Below are positions 31,560 to 43,257 of a stretch of 64,000 nucleotides of DNA, in pieces. Both the position numbers and the translations under genes were made by a program. Below the pieces are notes generated by a model. That model was not told where the DNA came from, did no database searches, and worked only from the letters and a program-made list of their open reading frames with translations. Origin of the DNA: Tridacna crocea (lineage: Eukaryota; Mollusca; Bivalvia; Cardiida; Cardiidae); assembly GCA_943736015.1 (NCBI GenBank), contig OX031062.1, positions 30,787,462-30,851,461 on the forward strand. The letters are read 5' to 3'. The stretch's first letter is position 1; every line of letters starts with the position of its first letter.

Positions 31560-32307
31560 TTACATACAACCTGCCTTGCTGCCACACAAGCTCCTACGGC
31601 GACGCATGTTTGGTGCATGGCTCTGGTTGGTAGTAGATCAGCGTGCATTACAGTTATATAAATTATAGTGCTTGGATGGGTGACTTAGCCCCTGGACATA
31701 GATCTATTCGTATTGGCCATAATACCACAAAAGAATTTCGAAAGACTAGTACCTCTTAGCACCGTCTATTTTTTGTTTTTAGGATACCGCATGTGTATCG
31801 TAGATGGATTAAAGAGATTTTGTTTCTCACAGTTCAGAGCGACTAACACTTGGACCTACAACACAATAATACAATAATCTCCATATTTTTAAATGGCATG
31901 ATTTCAAATTAAATGTATTGTAATACTGCTTTGTTTACGTTTGGCTACTAATGTGACTTTAAATGGGAATAATCCAGAAGTCGTTTTCTCTTTTTTAACT
32001 TTGACAAAGACTGCTAATGTTTGAGTCCCATCGAAAGTATTATTATTATCCACCATCATTTTCTCCCAAAAAAACTTTTTTCACAGCCATTTTTCCCAAA
32101 CTGAGGGTTGATAGTCACTTCTTTATGATTTTAATGACAAAATTTAAAGTTAATCGCTCTTTCTTCCCCCTCCCCCCCCCCCCCCAGCAGAAAGAAATGA
32201 GCCGAAACCTAGGTTTTGAGGCTATTTTACTCTGCTCAATGAATCAAACGGTTTATCGAGCCGGAAAAAGGGTCAAATAATGGAATTATTGGAAAAATGC
32301 ATTATAT
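31560..32307. other. Intron sequence, no feature but a poly-C run
   Basis: A C-run near 32171-32186 and AT-rich sequence. No repeat family recognised. Confidence 0.4.
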
Positions 32308-33624
32308 GTGATCCGTCACTCAAAAATTGACCTTCTAGGAAATGCGAAAAGTATCAACCCTGGTCAGACTGCCCTATTGCGCAGTCTGACCAGGGTTAAC
32401 ACCTTTCGCTTTTATGATATTTTCGAGTGGTCATTTTACCTTGTCATACAATCAGTCGAAGACAATACCACTTGTCATACAATACCACTTTGAGTTCAAT
32501 ATTGAATTTTGAAGACCATGTTTCGTGTTTTGTGCAAAATCGAAGGAAATAAACCCAATTAAACTCAACTTTTCTCAGGCGGGTGACTTTTTCAGGAGCA
32601 CTTAGATATGTAATTGGAAATGCATGTTAAAATACACTGCATAAAGCCATCGATCGTGGAAATACTATTCTTTTTATTGATAATAGCTTCACTCGCTTAT
32701 ACTCTTCCATTGGCGCAATGATACATTATTTGTCTATCGATCGCCTGGGCTTCTTCGTTCCAAAATCAGTTCGTCCCATGGTTTGTTCATTCCATGATTG
32801 CACACTTCTCCATTCGATTGGGCATGCATATTTATAGATCGAAATAATTGATTGTAATGTTGGGAATTAAATGTCAAAGATACTTCAAAATCATAGTTTT
32901 TAGGTACAAACTTAAATCTATTTAATTATTCATATAGTTTCTCTTTCTATCTATCATGCATCGAACTGTAAAGGGACGTTACTCCTGACTCCTCCTAATG
33001 ATCAAAGGAAAACCACCAATACAAAATACAGTTATTCTAACTTCGTCATGAGCACTCTCCTTTCAGCCAAATAGTTATTTACTTGTTTGGTTGGTTAACT
33101 TTCAAGCCAATATTTGAATAACATTTCTCTTTTTCTTTCAAAGTATTAATTCCACATAACGGCTTTCTCGGCAAATACCACTTCACCATTCTCAATGCTT
33201 TGATTTTTGAATTATCAACTTAAACTGGCCTGCACTATCGTTGACCTTCAAGTAATTCAAGTAATTGTGGCTTTGTTGCCAAAAAGGCATTTCCCTGGGG
33301 ACATAAGTTTCTGGTAGGATTTTATAGGAGAAAATTTTGTGTGTCTTCTAGTAAAAAAACTAATTGGCCAAGTACTGTAATGTTTTGCTTGTAGTGTTTT
33401 GACTTTAATAGCCAGTGGAGCGATACAGGGCCATCAAGGCCCTCTTGTTGTTATATGGTAAAACTAAAGAGTTAACGCATCTGCAAAATGTATTGTTCCG
33501 GGTCCGAATTTTTTACTATGATGTAAAATTGTAAATTCCACATGTGGAAAGACAACTTGATATAAAGCATCACAGAGATACCTTCAACCTCCCAGATGGT
33601 CCCTTTTATGCGTGACGGGTCACA
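32308..33624 (+). mobile_element. Family C element expanded by internal insertions
   Basis: GTGATCCGTCACTCAAAAAT start, hairpin ATCAACCCTGGTCAGACTGC.., and C-type sequence resuming at about 33220 (ATCAACTTAAACTGGCCTGC) to GCGTGACGGGTCACA at 33624. Repeat N and an unknown block fill the interior. Confidence 0.7.
32440..33215 (+). repeat. Dispersed repeat N, copy 2
   Basis: AATATTGAATTTTGAAGACC, TACACTGCATAAAGCCATCG and TTCGTCCCATGGTTTGTTCA match 58905-59770; the last part matches 29040-29200. Confidence 0.72.
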
Positions 33625-33811
33625 TAATACTTATTATTAATTAACTGTTGGATATATGGAAGTTATACATGGGAACCGGTCCACGCGATACCAGTCACAT
33701 TTCTGACTTCGTATAGCATACAGGTCGTGACCCGGACTTCATACGACTTGACCTCCGATCAACACAGTTGACCTCGTATCAATATTGATGACCCCCGACC
33801 AATACAGAAAT

Positions 33812-33883
33812 CCTTGAACGTGATTGGTCAAAAGTTCAGTTGCGTGAGCGTCTGCGCTTACTTTTAGCCAATCACGTTCAAGG
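33812..33883. repeat. Inverted repeat with CCAAT boxes
   Basis: CCTTGAACGTGATTGG and CCAATCACGTTCAAGG as arms around a ~40-bp centre. Confidence 0.8.
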
Positions 33884-33889
33884 AGGCGG

Positions 33890-34060
33890 TAAAGTAAGCG
33901 TAACCCAAAAATTGATATTGGTTTCAAGCCGGGTAGAAAACATTGTGGGGGAAAAAGGAGAAAATGCTGGTTACCAGCATTTTCTCCTTTTCTCACAATG
34001 TTTTCAGAAGTCTTCTTTTTCAGTGTCGTAAAAACCAGAGATTGTTTGGTAAAGGGTTAA
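33890..34060 (+). mobile_element. Family A, left end truncated
   Basis: Begins at GTAAGCGTAACCCAAAAATTG; intact hairpin; end GGTAAAGGGTTAA. Confidence 0.83.
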
Positions 34061-34080
34061 TAAATAAAATTGTCCTAAAT

Positions 34081-34201
34081 CAAGTGATTTCGTATTGGTC
34101 CAGTTACAGGTCCTCGGTCAGCGGTATTGGCCCTCGGCCTTCGGCCTCGGGCCAATACGGCTGACCTCGGACCTATAACTGGGCCAATACGAAATCACTT
34201 G
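34081..34201. repeat. 121-bp near-perfect palindrome
   Basis: Arms of about 57 bp beginning CAAGTGATTTCGTATTGG meet at CGGCCTTCGGCC. Only a few mismatches. No other copy in the window. Confidence 0.92.
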
Positions 34202-34424
34202 AATAATAACATTATATTATTACAAGGCTAGTGTTATTAAGAGGGAATGAAATTTATGTGTGTCTATGCAACAAAAAAATTCTTTATCTGATCACTTAGG
34301 GCAATAAATAAAATTGTAAAACGAAAATGCGTGTTTATAAGATATAATCCAAACAAAAAATAGTCAGTTATTCGGTACTTAACTATATATATCTACCTAT
34401 AACTCTTGCATCGCTCAAGCTCTT

Positions 34425-34589
34425 TAAAAAGGAGCTTTTTGAAAAAATTTTCAAGTACAATAATGCTTCCATAATGTTTTCTATCCTTTCTAAGTTAGAA
34501 ATTGTCATTTTGGTTAGCTTTAATTTGTGGTCTGTAAATGTTTTCAATCTGACCTAGTCTATTTTTGTAGTTTTATAAAAGAGTTAACC
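34425..34589 (-). mobile_element. Family A, hairpin lost
   Basis: TTTGAAAAAATTTTC.. then AATGTTTTCTATCC and the left-type arm to AAAAGAGTTAA. Old copy. Confidence 0.6.
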
Positions 34590-34770
34590 CTTAGGCAGCT
34601 CAGCGCGACTCACTGACCGTTAGCGGACAATGTAGATCAAGATCAGACTGCACAGAACGTGCAGTCTGATCTTGGATCTACACTGTCGGATTAGGAGATA
34701 TGATTCCCAAAAGCATTACCCTGAAATAGCAGTTATGGGGATTTTACTATACAATCAAAAATTGTATTTT
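34586..34770 (+). mobile_element. Family D hairpin element
   Basis: TTAACCCTTAGGCAGCTCAG start; nearly perfect hairpin GTAGATCAAGATCAGACTGC / GCAGTCTGATCTTGGATC. Confidence 0.82.
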
Positions 34771-35027
34771 AGTTATAGAGCAGGGTAAAAGTAAAGTTGG
34801 TGCCTGCCTGGTAACCGGCTGGGAGACCCGCCTTGTTCTGTTTTTGTATTTTAATGTATTGCCCCAAATGGAAGTTTGTGTTCTTTCTTTTGAATATGTA
34901 CCTGACATTTAAAAACAAATTAGACACAGATCCGACAGCATGAAGGTGCAGATTCATCTTGCGCTTTCTTATTCAAATACCGGTATACACTTGAATAACG
35001 AGCACTGTTATCAATTATATTCGTGCA

Positions 35028-35255
35028 TTAACCCTTTCCCAAATGACAAATTTTTAGACTGTCATAAACTCAAGGTGTTTGCATATGACAATTTTGAATT
35101 TGATGAGAATGGCAGAAAGTTTTCCGATAGGCTAGAAAACACTGAGGGAAAAGGAGAAATTGCTCGTTACGAGCAATTTCTCCTTTTCCCACAGTGTTTT
35201 CTAAAGACTTGTACTGCAGACACGTAAAACCAGGGCTTGTTTGGGAAAGAATTAA
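35028..35255 (+). mobile_element. Family A with alternative hairpin core
   Basis: Family A arms (CCCTTTCCCAAATGAC, ACCAGGGCTTGTTTGGG) but core AAATTGCTCGTTACGAGCAAT. It combines A-type ends with the core of 30771 and 46609. Confidence 0.88.
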
Positions 35256-35319
35256 ATTAGATTTTTGAGCCAATAGCCAAAGACCAAAATTTGTTATTTC
35301 AAAGCTTTTCTTTTTCGGG

Positions 35320-35455
35320 GTACAATATGTCCTTATCAGACAGCGTAGATCAAAAATCAGACTGCACGTTCTGTGCAGTCTGATCTTGATCTACACTGTC
35401 CGCAAGAGGGCAGTGAATCGAGCTTATAGTTGCCTAATGGTTAAATGTGAACTCT
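35320..35455 (-). mobile_element. Family D hairpin element
   Basis: ATCAAAAATCAGACTGCACG / GTGCAGTCTGATCTTGATC; right end TTGCCTAATGGTTAAA is the D terminus in reverse. Confidence 0.8.
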
Positions 35456-35766
35456 TCGTTTTGAACATGTATGTTGTAAAAATTAGTCTGCTGTTAATTT
35501 GTTTCAGTACCATTCGGCAAACCCCTAGTGGTCCCCTGATAAAATCTTTCGGCTGTACTAAGCAACCTACACCATACATTTCTTGGCCGGAAATAGATCG
35601 TCTTACAGCTGTTAGTGTTATAAGAATCCGCTCAAAAAAAAAATAAAAGTTAATGAGTCATTTTCAATCCACATCAAAATAAATACATGTACATTTCCGT
35701 TGACAGATAGTTTATTGTTTCAAAGTATACGGTCTAAATCTCATATTAAAAAAAAAAAAGTAGGTA

Positions 35767-36045
35767 GCCGAGATTGGCCAAATAGCCTTTACGAAAATGT
35801 CGATGTTACACATTTACCGATGAGTTAGTGAGTCTAGGTTCCATAACTCTCGTGCTAAAGGCGGTAGCTGCCGAGTTTTGCCGAGTAGCCTCTACGGAAA
35901 TGTCGATGTTACACGACATTTACCGATTAGTTAGAGAGTTTAGGTTCCATAACTCTCGTGCTAAAGGCGGTAGCAGCCGAGTTTTGTCGAGTAGCCTTTA
36001 CGGAAACGTCGATATTACACGATGTTCACCAATAAGTCAAGGTTC
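35767..36045. repeat. About 105-bp tandem repeat, 2.6 units
   Basis: GCCGAG..TGGCC/TTGCC starts at 35767, 35870 and 35976. Each unit holds TAGCCTTTACGGAAATGTCG, TTTACCGAT and AGGTTCCATAACTCTCGTGC. Confidence 0.85.
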
Positions 36046-36105
36046 GCAATTCTTAATTATTGCACGTTCTTTCTCAATTTCGATGGAAGTATTGCTGATA
36101 GACTA

Positions 36106-36331
36106 TTAAACCATTACCAAACGACAAAATTTTAGGTTTGTCCAAATTGAAAGGAATTGCAGACGACAAAATAAAAGTGACTGAAAATTTGAAATTTGGT
36201 AGAAAAAGGAGAAAACATTGTGAAAAAAGGAGAAAATGCTGGTTACCAGCATTTTCTCCTTTTCCCACAATGTTTTTAAAGGCTTCTTTCTCAGGGGCGT
36301 CAAAAGTAGAAATTGTATGGTAATGAGTTAA
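36106..36331 (+). mobile_element. Family A TTAA foldback MITE
   Basis: Complete; TTAAACCATTACCAAACGAC start; intact core; GGTAATGAGTTAA end. Confidence 0.9.
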
Positions 36332-36399
36332 TTAATGCAAATGCTAAACTGTATTTGTATAGTTGTAATTCAGACAAACTTTAAGGGCACAGTCTCGTT

Positions 36400-36606
36400 C
36401 AATCCTTTACAAAACAGTTACGTGTCTTAAAGACTCTGGGGGAAGAAGGTCTTTGAAAACATTGGAAAAGGAGAAAATGCTGGTCGCTAGCACTTTCTCC
36501 TTTAAAAAATGCTTACTATCCACTCAATGACTGCTTTTGTCATTTAAGCCACCAGTAATTTACGGTCGTCTGCAAGAGCTTTTAATTCGGACTGGTAAAG
36601 AGTTAA
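36400..36606 (-). mobile_element. Family A, diverged
   Basis: CCTTTACAAAACAGTTACG start; core GGTCGCTAGCA; end GACTGGTAAAGAGTTAA. Confidence 0.7.
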
Positions 36607-37077
36607 AATAATGTAAGTGAAAATATTAAAACGAAAATTCCTTGAACAGATGTAGGTGTAGAACGGAAACGGCCGAGTTGCAACGAGTCACCGGGTTTCA
36701 TCAAAAAAAAAAATTGCCGTGCAACGAAATTTTAGGTTTGTCAATACTGAAAGCATTTGCAGTCGAAATAGGAATGTTAGCTAAAATGCTGGAATTTGCC
36801 TCTGAAAGACCTTCGTGTAGCTTTTTAACGACGTGTTCAAGAAATTTCCCCAAATCGTTTTTATGTTCAAATAGTCCCGATAAAAACCACGCAATACTTA
36901 CCTTTTTTTTTCAATTCATTTTCGCTTAATGTGATTGTTATCGATCCCATATCAGCTTTCACGTAATTTTCGTCTCAAAATCTTTATTATCCGTTATCGT
37001 ATTATATTATATTTCATGTGTCTATTTTCAGAAATGTTATGGGTAAAGACATTTCGTAATTTCAGCTGGGGGGGAAG

Positions 37078-37092
37078 GGGGGGGGGGGGGAG
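37078..37092. repeat. Poly-G run
   Basis: GGGGAAGGGGGGGGGGGGGG; a possible sequencing-error or quadruplex-prone spot. Confidence 0.8.
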
Positions 37093-37221
37093 AAGAGAAT
37101 CATTTCTTCTTCACAGTGAATATTTTCTTCCTGCCGAAAATCCGGTTAATTGACTTGAGATCATTAGTTTTAAAAGTGGCTTTCGTTGACAAAATAATCA
37201 GGGGAAATATAATATATAATT

Positions 37222-37379
37222 TATTTCATCAGTATGTGTGGTTAATATGGGGAAATATTTGCCTCAAAAGGGAAAGGTCCTCGAAAATAACTCGTCCCTT
37301 ATATACGGCACTCGTTATTTTCACATACCTTTCCCTTTTGCGGCAAATATACCCCATATTAACCACAAGCTAATGAAAT
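37222..37379. repeat. Imperfect palindrome, about 65-bp arms
   Basis: GTGTGGTTAATATGGGG.. AAAAGGGAAAGG mirrored by CCTTTCCCTTTTGC.. CCCCATATTAACCACA. Confidence 0.85.
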
Positions 37380-37478
37380 ACACTCTATATATAATTTACT
37401 GTCCTTCCGTTTATAACGCTCTAAACAATTGTGCAGCGTTCTGGCATACGGTGATTCGATGCAACTTCGTAATTTACA

Positions 37479-37708
37479 TTAACTCTTTACCAAACGACAA
37501 ATTTTGGACTGTTCCAAATTGAAAGCATTCGCAGACGACAGAATAAAAGTGACAGAAAATTTGAAATTTGTACTGGGAAGGGTAGAAAACATTGTGGGAA
37601 AAGGAGAGAATGCTGGTTACCAGCATTTTCTCCTTTTCCCACAATGTTTTCTAAAGGCTTCTTCTCAGGGTCGTCAAAAGTAGAGATTGTGTGGTAGTAA
37701 TACATTAA
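37479..37708 (+). mobile_element. Family A TTAA foldback MITE
   Basis: Intact arms and core; right end GTGTGGTAGTAATACATTAA shows a small insertion. Confidence 0.88.
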
Positions 37709-37843
37709 ACCAGACTAATCATTGCGTAGTTATGGATCAAGAAAATCCATTCCGTCTAAAAACCGACTGAATCATGTAGTAGAATGTTCCTTGTACATGC
37801 ACAAAATTTACGAGCTGCGCAGGCTAACATGAGTCGATACTTT

Positions 37844-38070
37844 TTAACCCTTTACCAAACAGCAAAATTTTAGACTGGTCCCAATTGAAAGCATTTGCCG
37901 ACAACAAAATAGATGAAACTCAAAAATTGAAATCTGTTTCTAGTAGAGAAGAAAACATAGTGGGAAAAGGAGAAAATGCTGGTTACCAGCATTTTCTCTT
38001 TTTTCCACAATGTTTTTTCAAAAGGTTTCTATCTCAGGGTCGTAAAAACCAAGGATTAAAAGTTCATTAG
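37844..38070 (+). mobile_element. Family A MITE, right end damaged
   Basis: TTAACCCTTTACCAAACAGC start and intact core; right end decays after CCAAGGATT. A C-run follows at 38071-38080. Confidence 0.85.
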
Positions 38071-38171
38071 AACCCCCCCCCCCACCACCATTTCCCATAG
38101 CATGGCTCAAATTGGGATAGGAAAACACCAGTCCATTTTCAAAGAGTTTTGCAGACGACATAAAGCTTGCA

Positions 38172-38322
38172 AAAAAAGAAAAAGGACATTCGGATATTTG
38201 CGTAAAGCTTCTTTTGGGATCAGCCTGTGCATTCCGAGTAAGCTAATGCGAGACGACACTTTACGACCACATTAGATTTTGTGCTACAGTAAGCTTGCTC
38301 AAAACAGAAAAATTACCTAATC
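38172..38322 (+). mobile_element. Family F, half copy
   Basis: ACATTCGGATATTTGCGTAA and GACGACACTTTACGACC; ends at the AAAACAGAAAAATTACC junction. Confidence 0.75.
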
Positions 38323-39760
38323 AAAGTACTGAAAGTACTGACAGACTAGCGAATTTGAAACTAGTAAGTGGCTATGGTAAATGTAAATCTTTGTTGATTT
38401 ATACCAGACAAAAGAAATATTGTCACATTTGGTTTCTGAGTCCGTTCCAGGTCCATCGGTTCATTCTGGTAATTGAATCCAATTCGGTTCAATTCAAATG
38501 CAGTACAATCCATTGACGTTACCCGACGCTCTTGACTAATTTCTTCCCTAATACAAGAAATAGTACGAAAAACTTCAGTTTGTTAACTTTCAATTTCAAA
38601 CAGTTTTTTTTTTTGTCCAAATGAAATCTCCTGCCGAAAAAGACATCTTTAGATAAAAAGAAATAAGAGGTAAATTGTGTTTTGTATACACACCTGGCCT
38701 TTTAGTTATTTCCATAGCATAGCATTTGAAAGATAAAACGAATATGATTGTATGTGGCCTATAAACAAAATGAATGCGAAGTTTTATGAAATTTTGTCTA
38801 ACAGTTAAAGAGATGCCGGTCTGTAATGGAAATATACATCAAGCCTCCTTTTCCGATGACACGGCATCAAATGAAAGAAGAATCTTTATCGGTGGACTAT
38901 CGTAAGGACTACATGAATGATGTTTCACCAATTTTCATCAAGGATTATAAAAGATGTCTATATGGACAGAGGAGCGGACATTCTGGGTACAGACGTTATC
39001 TCCTGCTAGATGGCATTCTGCAAATGCACATCTATCTAATAAGGGCATTCTGGGAACAGAATCGGACTACTTTTCTATGCGATAACCGTTACTAGATCTA
39101 TACAAAAGACTTTTAACCACAAACATCAGATATATGATTTTGAGCCAAATGTTTCTTTTCATACAAACCAAAGGGACGATATTCGTTTGATCTGCTTTTA
39201 TTGCACGGGTTACGTTCTAGAACATTATCTTCCGCTAGATGGCATTCTATAAATACACATCTATCTAATTTGGGCATCTTAGGTACAGAACCGAATCACT
39301 TTCCTACGCGACAACCGTTACTTTGAATACCAACTAAAATAAATGTTTACTCAATAAAACGCTACGTCGTGCAATTCACTCAGCAGCTATGTTCTGCATT
39401 TTAGAGAAATCTGGAGCAAAAGTAGGTCTCATTTTTCCTCAAACGTATTGATAAAAGCTATTTTCTAAATTGCTACTTAAAATTTATAGAGCGTAATATA
39501 TCAGTCTGCCCTCTTTCGGGGCTAGTGATGCGTCGAATCTTCGAAGAATATGACTGGCGCAGACAACGCGTTCTAGAATGATTTCTGCTGGTTCTACATG
39601 TTAAATATTTGCTGCCCTGACTGGCTGTGACATTCCGGTTCAGCCAATCAGATGTCAGTATTTAGGATAAAATGGTGATAAGCTGTTTTTTTTTCGTCCT
39701 AAATAACCAAAACCGACATCATTCGACTGATAAAAGTACAACATGGCTTTTATTATCGCT
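38323..39760. repeat. No gene; direct repeat M and repeat L fragment
   Basis: AGATGGCATTCTGCAAAT and CGATAACCGTTACTA at about 39010-39095 recur at about 39238-39335, spacing near 235 bp. An inverse fragment of repeat L lies at 39515-39575. The 38826-39095 open frame is within this repeat. Confidence 0.6.
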
Positions 39761-39985
39761 TTAACTACCAAACGACAAAATTTTAGGCTTGTCCAAATCG
39801 AAAGCATTTGCAGACGACAAAATTAAAGTGACCGAAAATTGGAAATTTGTTTTGTGAAGGGTAGAAAACATTGTGGGAGAAGGAGAAAATGCTGGTTACC
39901 AGCATTTTCTCCTTTTCCCACAATGTTTTCTAAAGGTTTCTTTCTCAGGGGTGTCAAAAGTAGGGATTGTGTGGTAATGGGTTAA
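39761..39985 (+). mobile_element. Family A, first of a TTAA-sharing pair
   Basis: TTAACTACCAAACGAC start; core intact; TTAA 39982-39985 shared with the next copy. Confidence 0.9.
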
Positions 39986-40220
39986 CTCTTATGCACAATC
40001 CCCACTTTTTACGACCCTGACGGAAAAGTTTTTCTTTGAAAGAAAAAAAACTTAGAGGAAAAAGGAGAAAATGCTGGTAACCACCATTTTCTCCTTTTCC
40101 CACAATGTTTTCTACCCTGTCACAGACAAATTCCATGATTTGAACCACATTTGATTTGTCGTCTGCAACTGCATTCAAATTTGAACGAGTCTGAGGAACT
40201 GTTGTTTGGTGAAGAGTTAA
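39982..40220 (-). mobile_element. Family A, second of a TTAA-sharing pair
   Basis: Inverted neighbour; core GGTAACCACCA; end GGTGAAGAGTTAA. Confidence 0.85.
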
Positions 40221-40300
40221 ACATCTTATCAAACGACAAAATCAAAATAGACGTGCCAAAAATTGAAAGCATTTTGCAGACGACAGATCAAAATTAAATG
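40217..40300 (+). mobile_element. Family A left-arm fragment
   Basis: Third member of the run, sharing TTAA 40217-40220: ACAAACGACAAAATC-like, then GAAAGCATTTTGCAGACGAC. Confidence 0.68.
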
Positions 40301-40379
40301 GATATCACTGAAGTGCGTCTATTGACGAGCAATTTACATTCTGAGTGAAGTGTTTGTCTTTTGTCACCAGACACTTCTT

Positions 40380-40606
40380 ATCTCCTTTACCAAACAGTCC
40401 CTGATTTTTACGACCCTGAGATAGAAGCCTTTTGAAAACACCGTGGGAAAAGGAGAAAATGCTGGTAACCAGCATTTTCTGCTTTTCCCAAAATGTTTTT
40501 TACCCTGTTGGAAAGAAGTTTCAATTATTGAGTTACGTTTAATTCGTCGTCTGCAAGTGCTTTTAATTTGGACCAGTCTAAAATTTTGTCGTTTGGTAAG
40601 GGCTAA
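40380..40606 (-). mobile_element. Family A MITE
   Basis: CCTTTACCAAACAGTCCCTG start; core intact; the right TTAA has mutated to CTAA. Confidence 0.86.
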
Positions 40607-40842
40607 GCTCCTTACTGGACGATAGAATTAAAGACTTGCCTAAATTGAAATCATTGGCAGACGACATATTAGGTAAATGTGGTTTAAATAATGGATTTTT
40701 TCCTTTAAACGGATAGAAATCATCGAGGGAGAGGAAGAGAACGCTGGTTACCAGTATTTTCTCTATTTCCTACAACATTTTCATTCATTAGACTTTTTCT
40801 TTAGGGCCATTCTAACTTGGATGTTTTGTGGTTAGAAATTAA
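40606..40842 (+). mobile_element. Family A, diverged, adjoining previous copy
   Basis: CTCCTTACTGGACGATAG start; core TGGTTACCAGTA; end GTTAGAAATTAA. Confidence 0.72.
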
Positions 40843-41309
40843 CAGATGAGTTATATTCGCGTTTTGTAAAACCTTGCCAAAGGCGGTGGAATAAAGGCTT
40901 TACAATGCCCGTCCATCTGCCCGTTTGTCCGTCGGGGCAGATATTTTCCGAAATTCTTGACTAAAATTGATGAAACTTCATACGTATGTGTCGTATGAAA
41001 GTGCACAAATATACCCATATACTTTCTCCATTTCCTCTTATCTGATGCTGTGTCGAGGAAAAGGGAAGTGAGGTGAGTGATTTTTTTTTGTTCAAAATGA
41101 ACAAATATCTCTTCAACTACTTGACAAAATTTTATGAAAACTTCATAATCTTTATTATTTGTCAGAAGCAACAGACAATCATGACCGGTTTTTATCCTAA
41201 TAAAATACCATCTCATGGAAAAAAGTGAGCTTAATGTATAACTTCACTATTAGCCATAACAAAAAAGCCACCCGTATATATGCAAAACACAGTACGGTCA
41301 TTTGTTTCT
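40843..41309. other. No supported gene
   Basis: The open frame at 40851-41216 (minus) includes GGCAAGGTTTTACAAAACG-type sequence common in invertebrate repeats; no domain seen. Confidence 0.4.
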
Positions 41310-41540
41310 GTTTATCTCTTTCCTAAATAATCCCTGGTTTTTACGACCTGACAATGAAGCCTTCTGAAAACATTGTGGGAAAAGGAGAAAATGCTGGTAA
41401 CCAGCATTTTCTCCTTTTCCCACAATGTTTTCTACCCTGGCGAAAAGAAATTTCAATTTTTGAGCTACGTTTATTTTGTCGTCTGCAAGTGCTTTTAATT
41501 TGGACCAGTCTAAAATTTTGCCGTTTAAGAAGGGGTTTAA
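41310..41540 (-). mobile_element. Family A MITE
   Basis: CTCTTTCCTAAATAATCCC start; perfect-looking hairpin; end AGAAGGGGTTTAA. A left-arm fragment sits at 41594-41640. Confidence 0.86.
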
Positions 41541-41839
41541 AAACGAAAAGTCTTTATCGGCGGGGGATCTCATTTCAATTAAATAATTCGCGGGTTGAAA
41601 GCATTTGCAGCCGACAAATTAAATGTAGATGATCATTTTGAGGTCAATTAATTGTGGAATAATACATCCTGAGTGCGTTGGTTGCTTTTTTAGCAACGAA
41701 ACACTTAATATACTACAAGTGCAAATAACACTCCATGATCTTCCTCTTTGCTTTCCCATTATTTCTTATTCTGCTAACTATAACTAAAATGAAAATTTCG
41801 GTTTGATATTAATCACCAATACATTGCTCTTTTTAAATT

Positions 41840-42068
41840 TTAACCCTTTCTCAAACAATCCCTGGTTTTCACAACTCTGAGATAGAAGCTTTTTGAAAAC
41901 ATTGTGGGAAAAAGAGGAAATGCTGGTGACCAGCATTTTCTCCTTTTCCCACAATGTTTTCTACCCTGCTGGAAACAAATTTCAGGTTTTGAGTTACGTA
42001 TATTTTGTCGTCTGCAAGTGCTTTCAGTTTGGACCAGTCTAAACTTTTGTCATTTGGTAAAGGGTTAA
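41840..42068 (-). mobile_element. Family A TTAA foldback MITE
   Basis: Complete; TTAACCCTTTCTCAAACAAT start; core TGGTGACCAGC; TTAA end. Confidence 0.9.
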
Positions 42069-42100
42069 AGCTTTGTTTTGGGGGAAATAACCTTTGTTCA

Positions 42101-42222
42101 AGCATATTTATTTTAAATCGACTGAGAAACAAGTTCTCTCTCTTATACTAATCTCTCTCGATTCTGCTTCCTGGAAACTACACCAGTACTCGCGCCGAAT
42201 TTGTGGGCCAATGAAAATTTTC
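42101..42222 (-). mobile_element. SINE tail fragment, family of 43469
   Basis: TCTCTCGATTCTGCTTCCTG, ACCAGTACTCGCGCCG and GGGCCAATGAAAA blocks. Confidence 0.7.
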
Positions 42223-42234
42223 TAATTTTTATAA

Positions 42235-42377
42235 AATTTGAACTGGGTAGAAAACATTGTGGGAAAAGGAGAAAATGCTGGTTACCAGCATCGGAAAAGG
42301 AGAAAATGCTGGTTACCAGCATTTTCTCCTTTTCCTATAATGTTTTTAAAAGGCTATTCCTATAATGTTTTTAAAAG
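42235..42377 (+). mobile_element. Family A hairpin with internal duplications
   Basis: GAAAAGGAGAAAATGCTGGT occurs twice before the complementary arm; CCTATAATGTTTTTAAAAG is repeated after it. Outer arms missing. Confidence 0.8.
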
Positions 42378-42489
42378 TTGACTGGTCTCTCGACCTTGCC
42401 CTATTTGACCTTGAACTTGAGACAGTCGTCCTCTTAACTCTCATGATCAGCGCCATTGGCAAAAACTGGGTAGCTTTTGCAGAAGACAT

Positions 42490-42560
42490 GGATGAAAATC
42501 AGAGAAATATAGAATGCGTAGTCTGATCAGAGATCTATTCTCTCCGTTAGTAAAGTAAAG
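42490..42560. repeat. Family D fragment
   Basis: GATGAAAATCAGAG and GTAGTCTGATCAGAGATC remnants. Confidence 0.4.
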
Positions 42561-42637
42561 CCTGTCAGATAAATCCTTTTTAGCAGTGGAATGTATGCAG
42601 GGGAGATCGGAGTTTATAATATTTGGCAGTGAAAGGG

Positions 42638-42864
42638 TTAACTCTTCACCAAAGAATCCCTGGTTTTGACAACCCTGAGAAACCCTTTGAAAACATTGTG
42701 GGGAAAAGAAGAAAATGCTGGTAACCAGCATTTTCTCCTCTTCCCCACACTGTTTTCTACTCTTCAAAACTCAAATTTCCATTTTTGAATCACTTTCATT
42801 TTGTCGTCTGCAAATGCTTTCGGTTTTGGACCGGATTAAAATTTTGTCGTTTGGTAGAGAGTTG
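42638..42864 (-). mobile_element. Family A MITE
   Basis: TTAACTCTTCACCAAAGAAT start; hairpin GGGGAAAAGAAGAAAATGCT intact; right TTAA is TTGA. Confidence 0.87.
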
Positions 42865-42952
42865 AAAGCCCGGATGTTGTTGAGTGTTGTCGCTTATTGT
42901 TTCATTGATAATGATATAAACCCTTTACCTACTAAACAATCCAAATGAACCT

Positions 42953-43185
42953 TTAACCCATTAACACACAATCCCTACTTTTGGCGACCCTGAGAAGGAA
43001 GCCTTTAGAAAACATTGTGAGAAAAGGAGAAAATGCTGGTATCCAGCATTTTCTCCTATACCCACAATATTTTCTATTTTATCAGTGAAAAATTACACCA
43101 TTTGAGCCACACTGAAATTGTCGTCTGCAAATGTTTTCAATTTGGACAAGGCTAAAATTTTGTCATCTGCATGGTACAGGGTTAA
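42953..43185 (-). mobile_element. Family A TTAA foldback MITE
   Basis: TTAACCCATTAACACACAAT start; core GGTATCCAGC with one mismatch; TTAA end. Confidence 0.88.
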
Positions 43186-43213
43186 AGCCGATAGTTCAGC
43201 CCAGATGTTCCTT

Positions 43214-43216
<3 letters not shown>

Positions 43217-43256
<40 letters not shown>
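43217..43256. repeat. CT microsatellite
   Basis: About 20 CT units. Confidence 0.95.
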
Positions 43257-43257
<1 letters not shown>

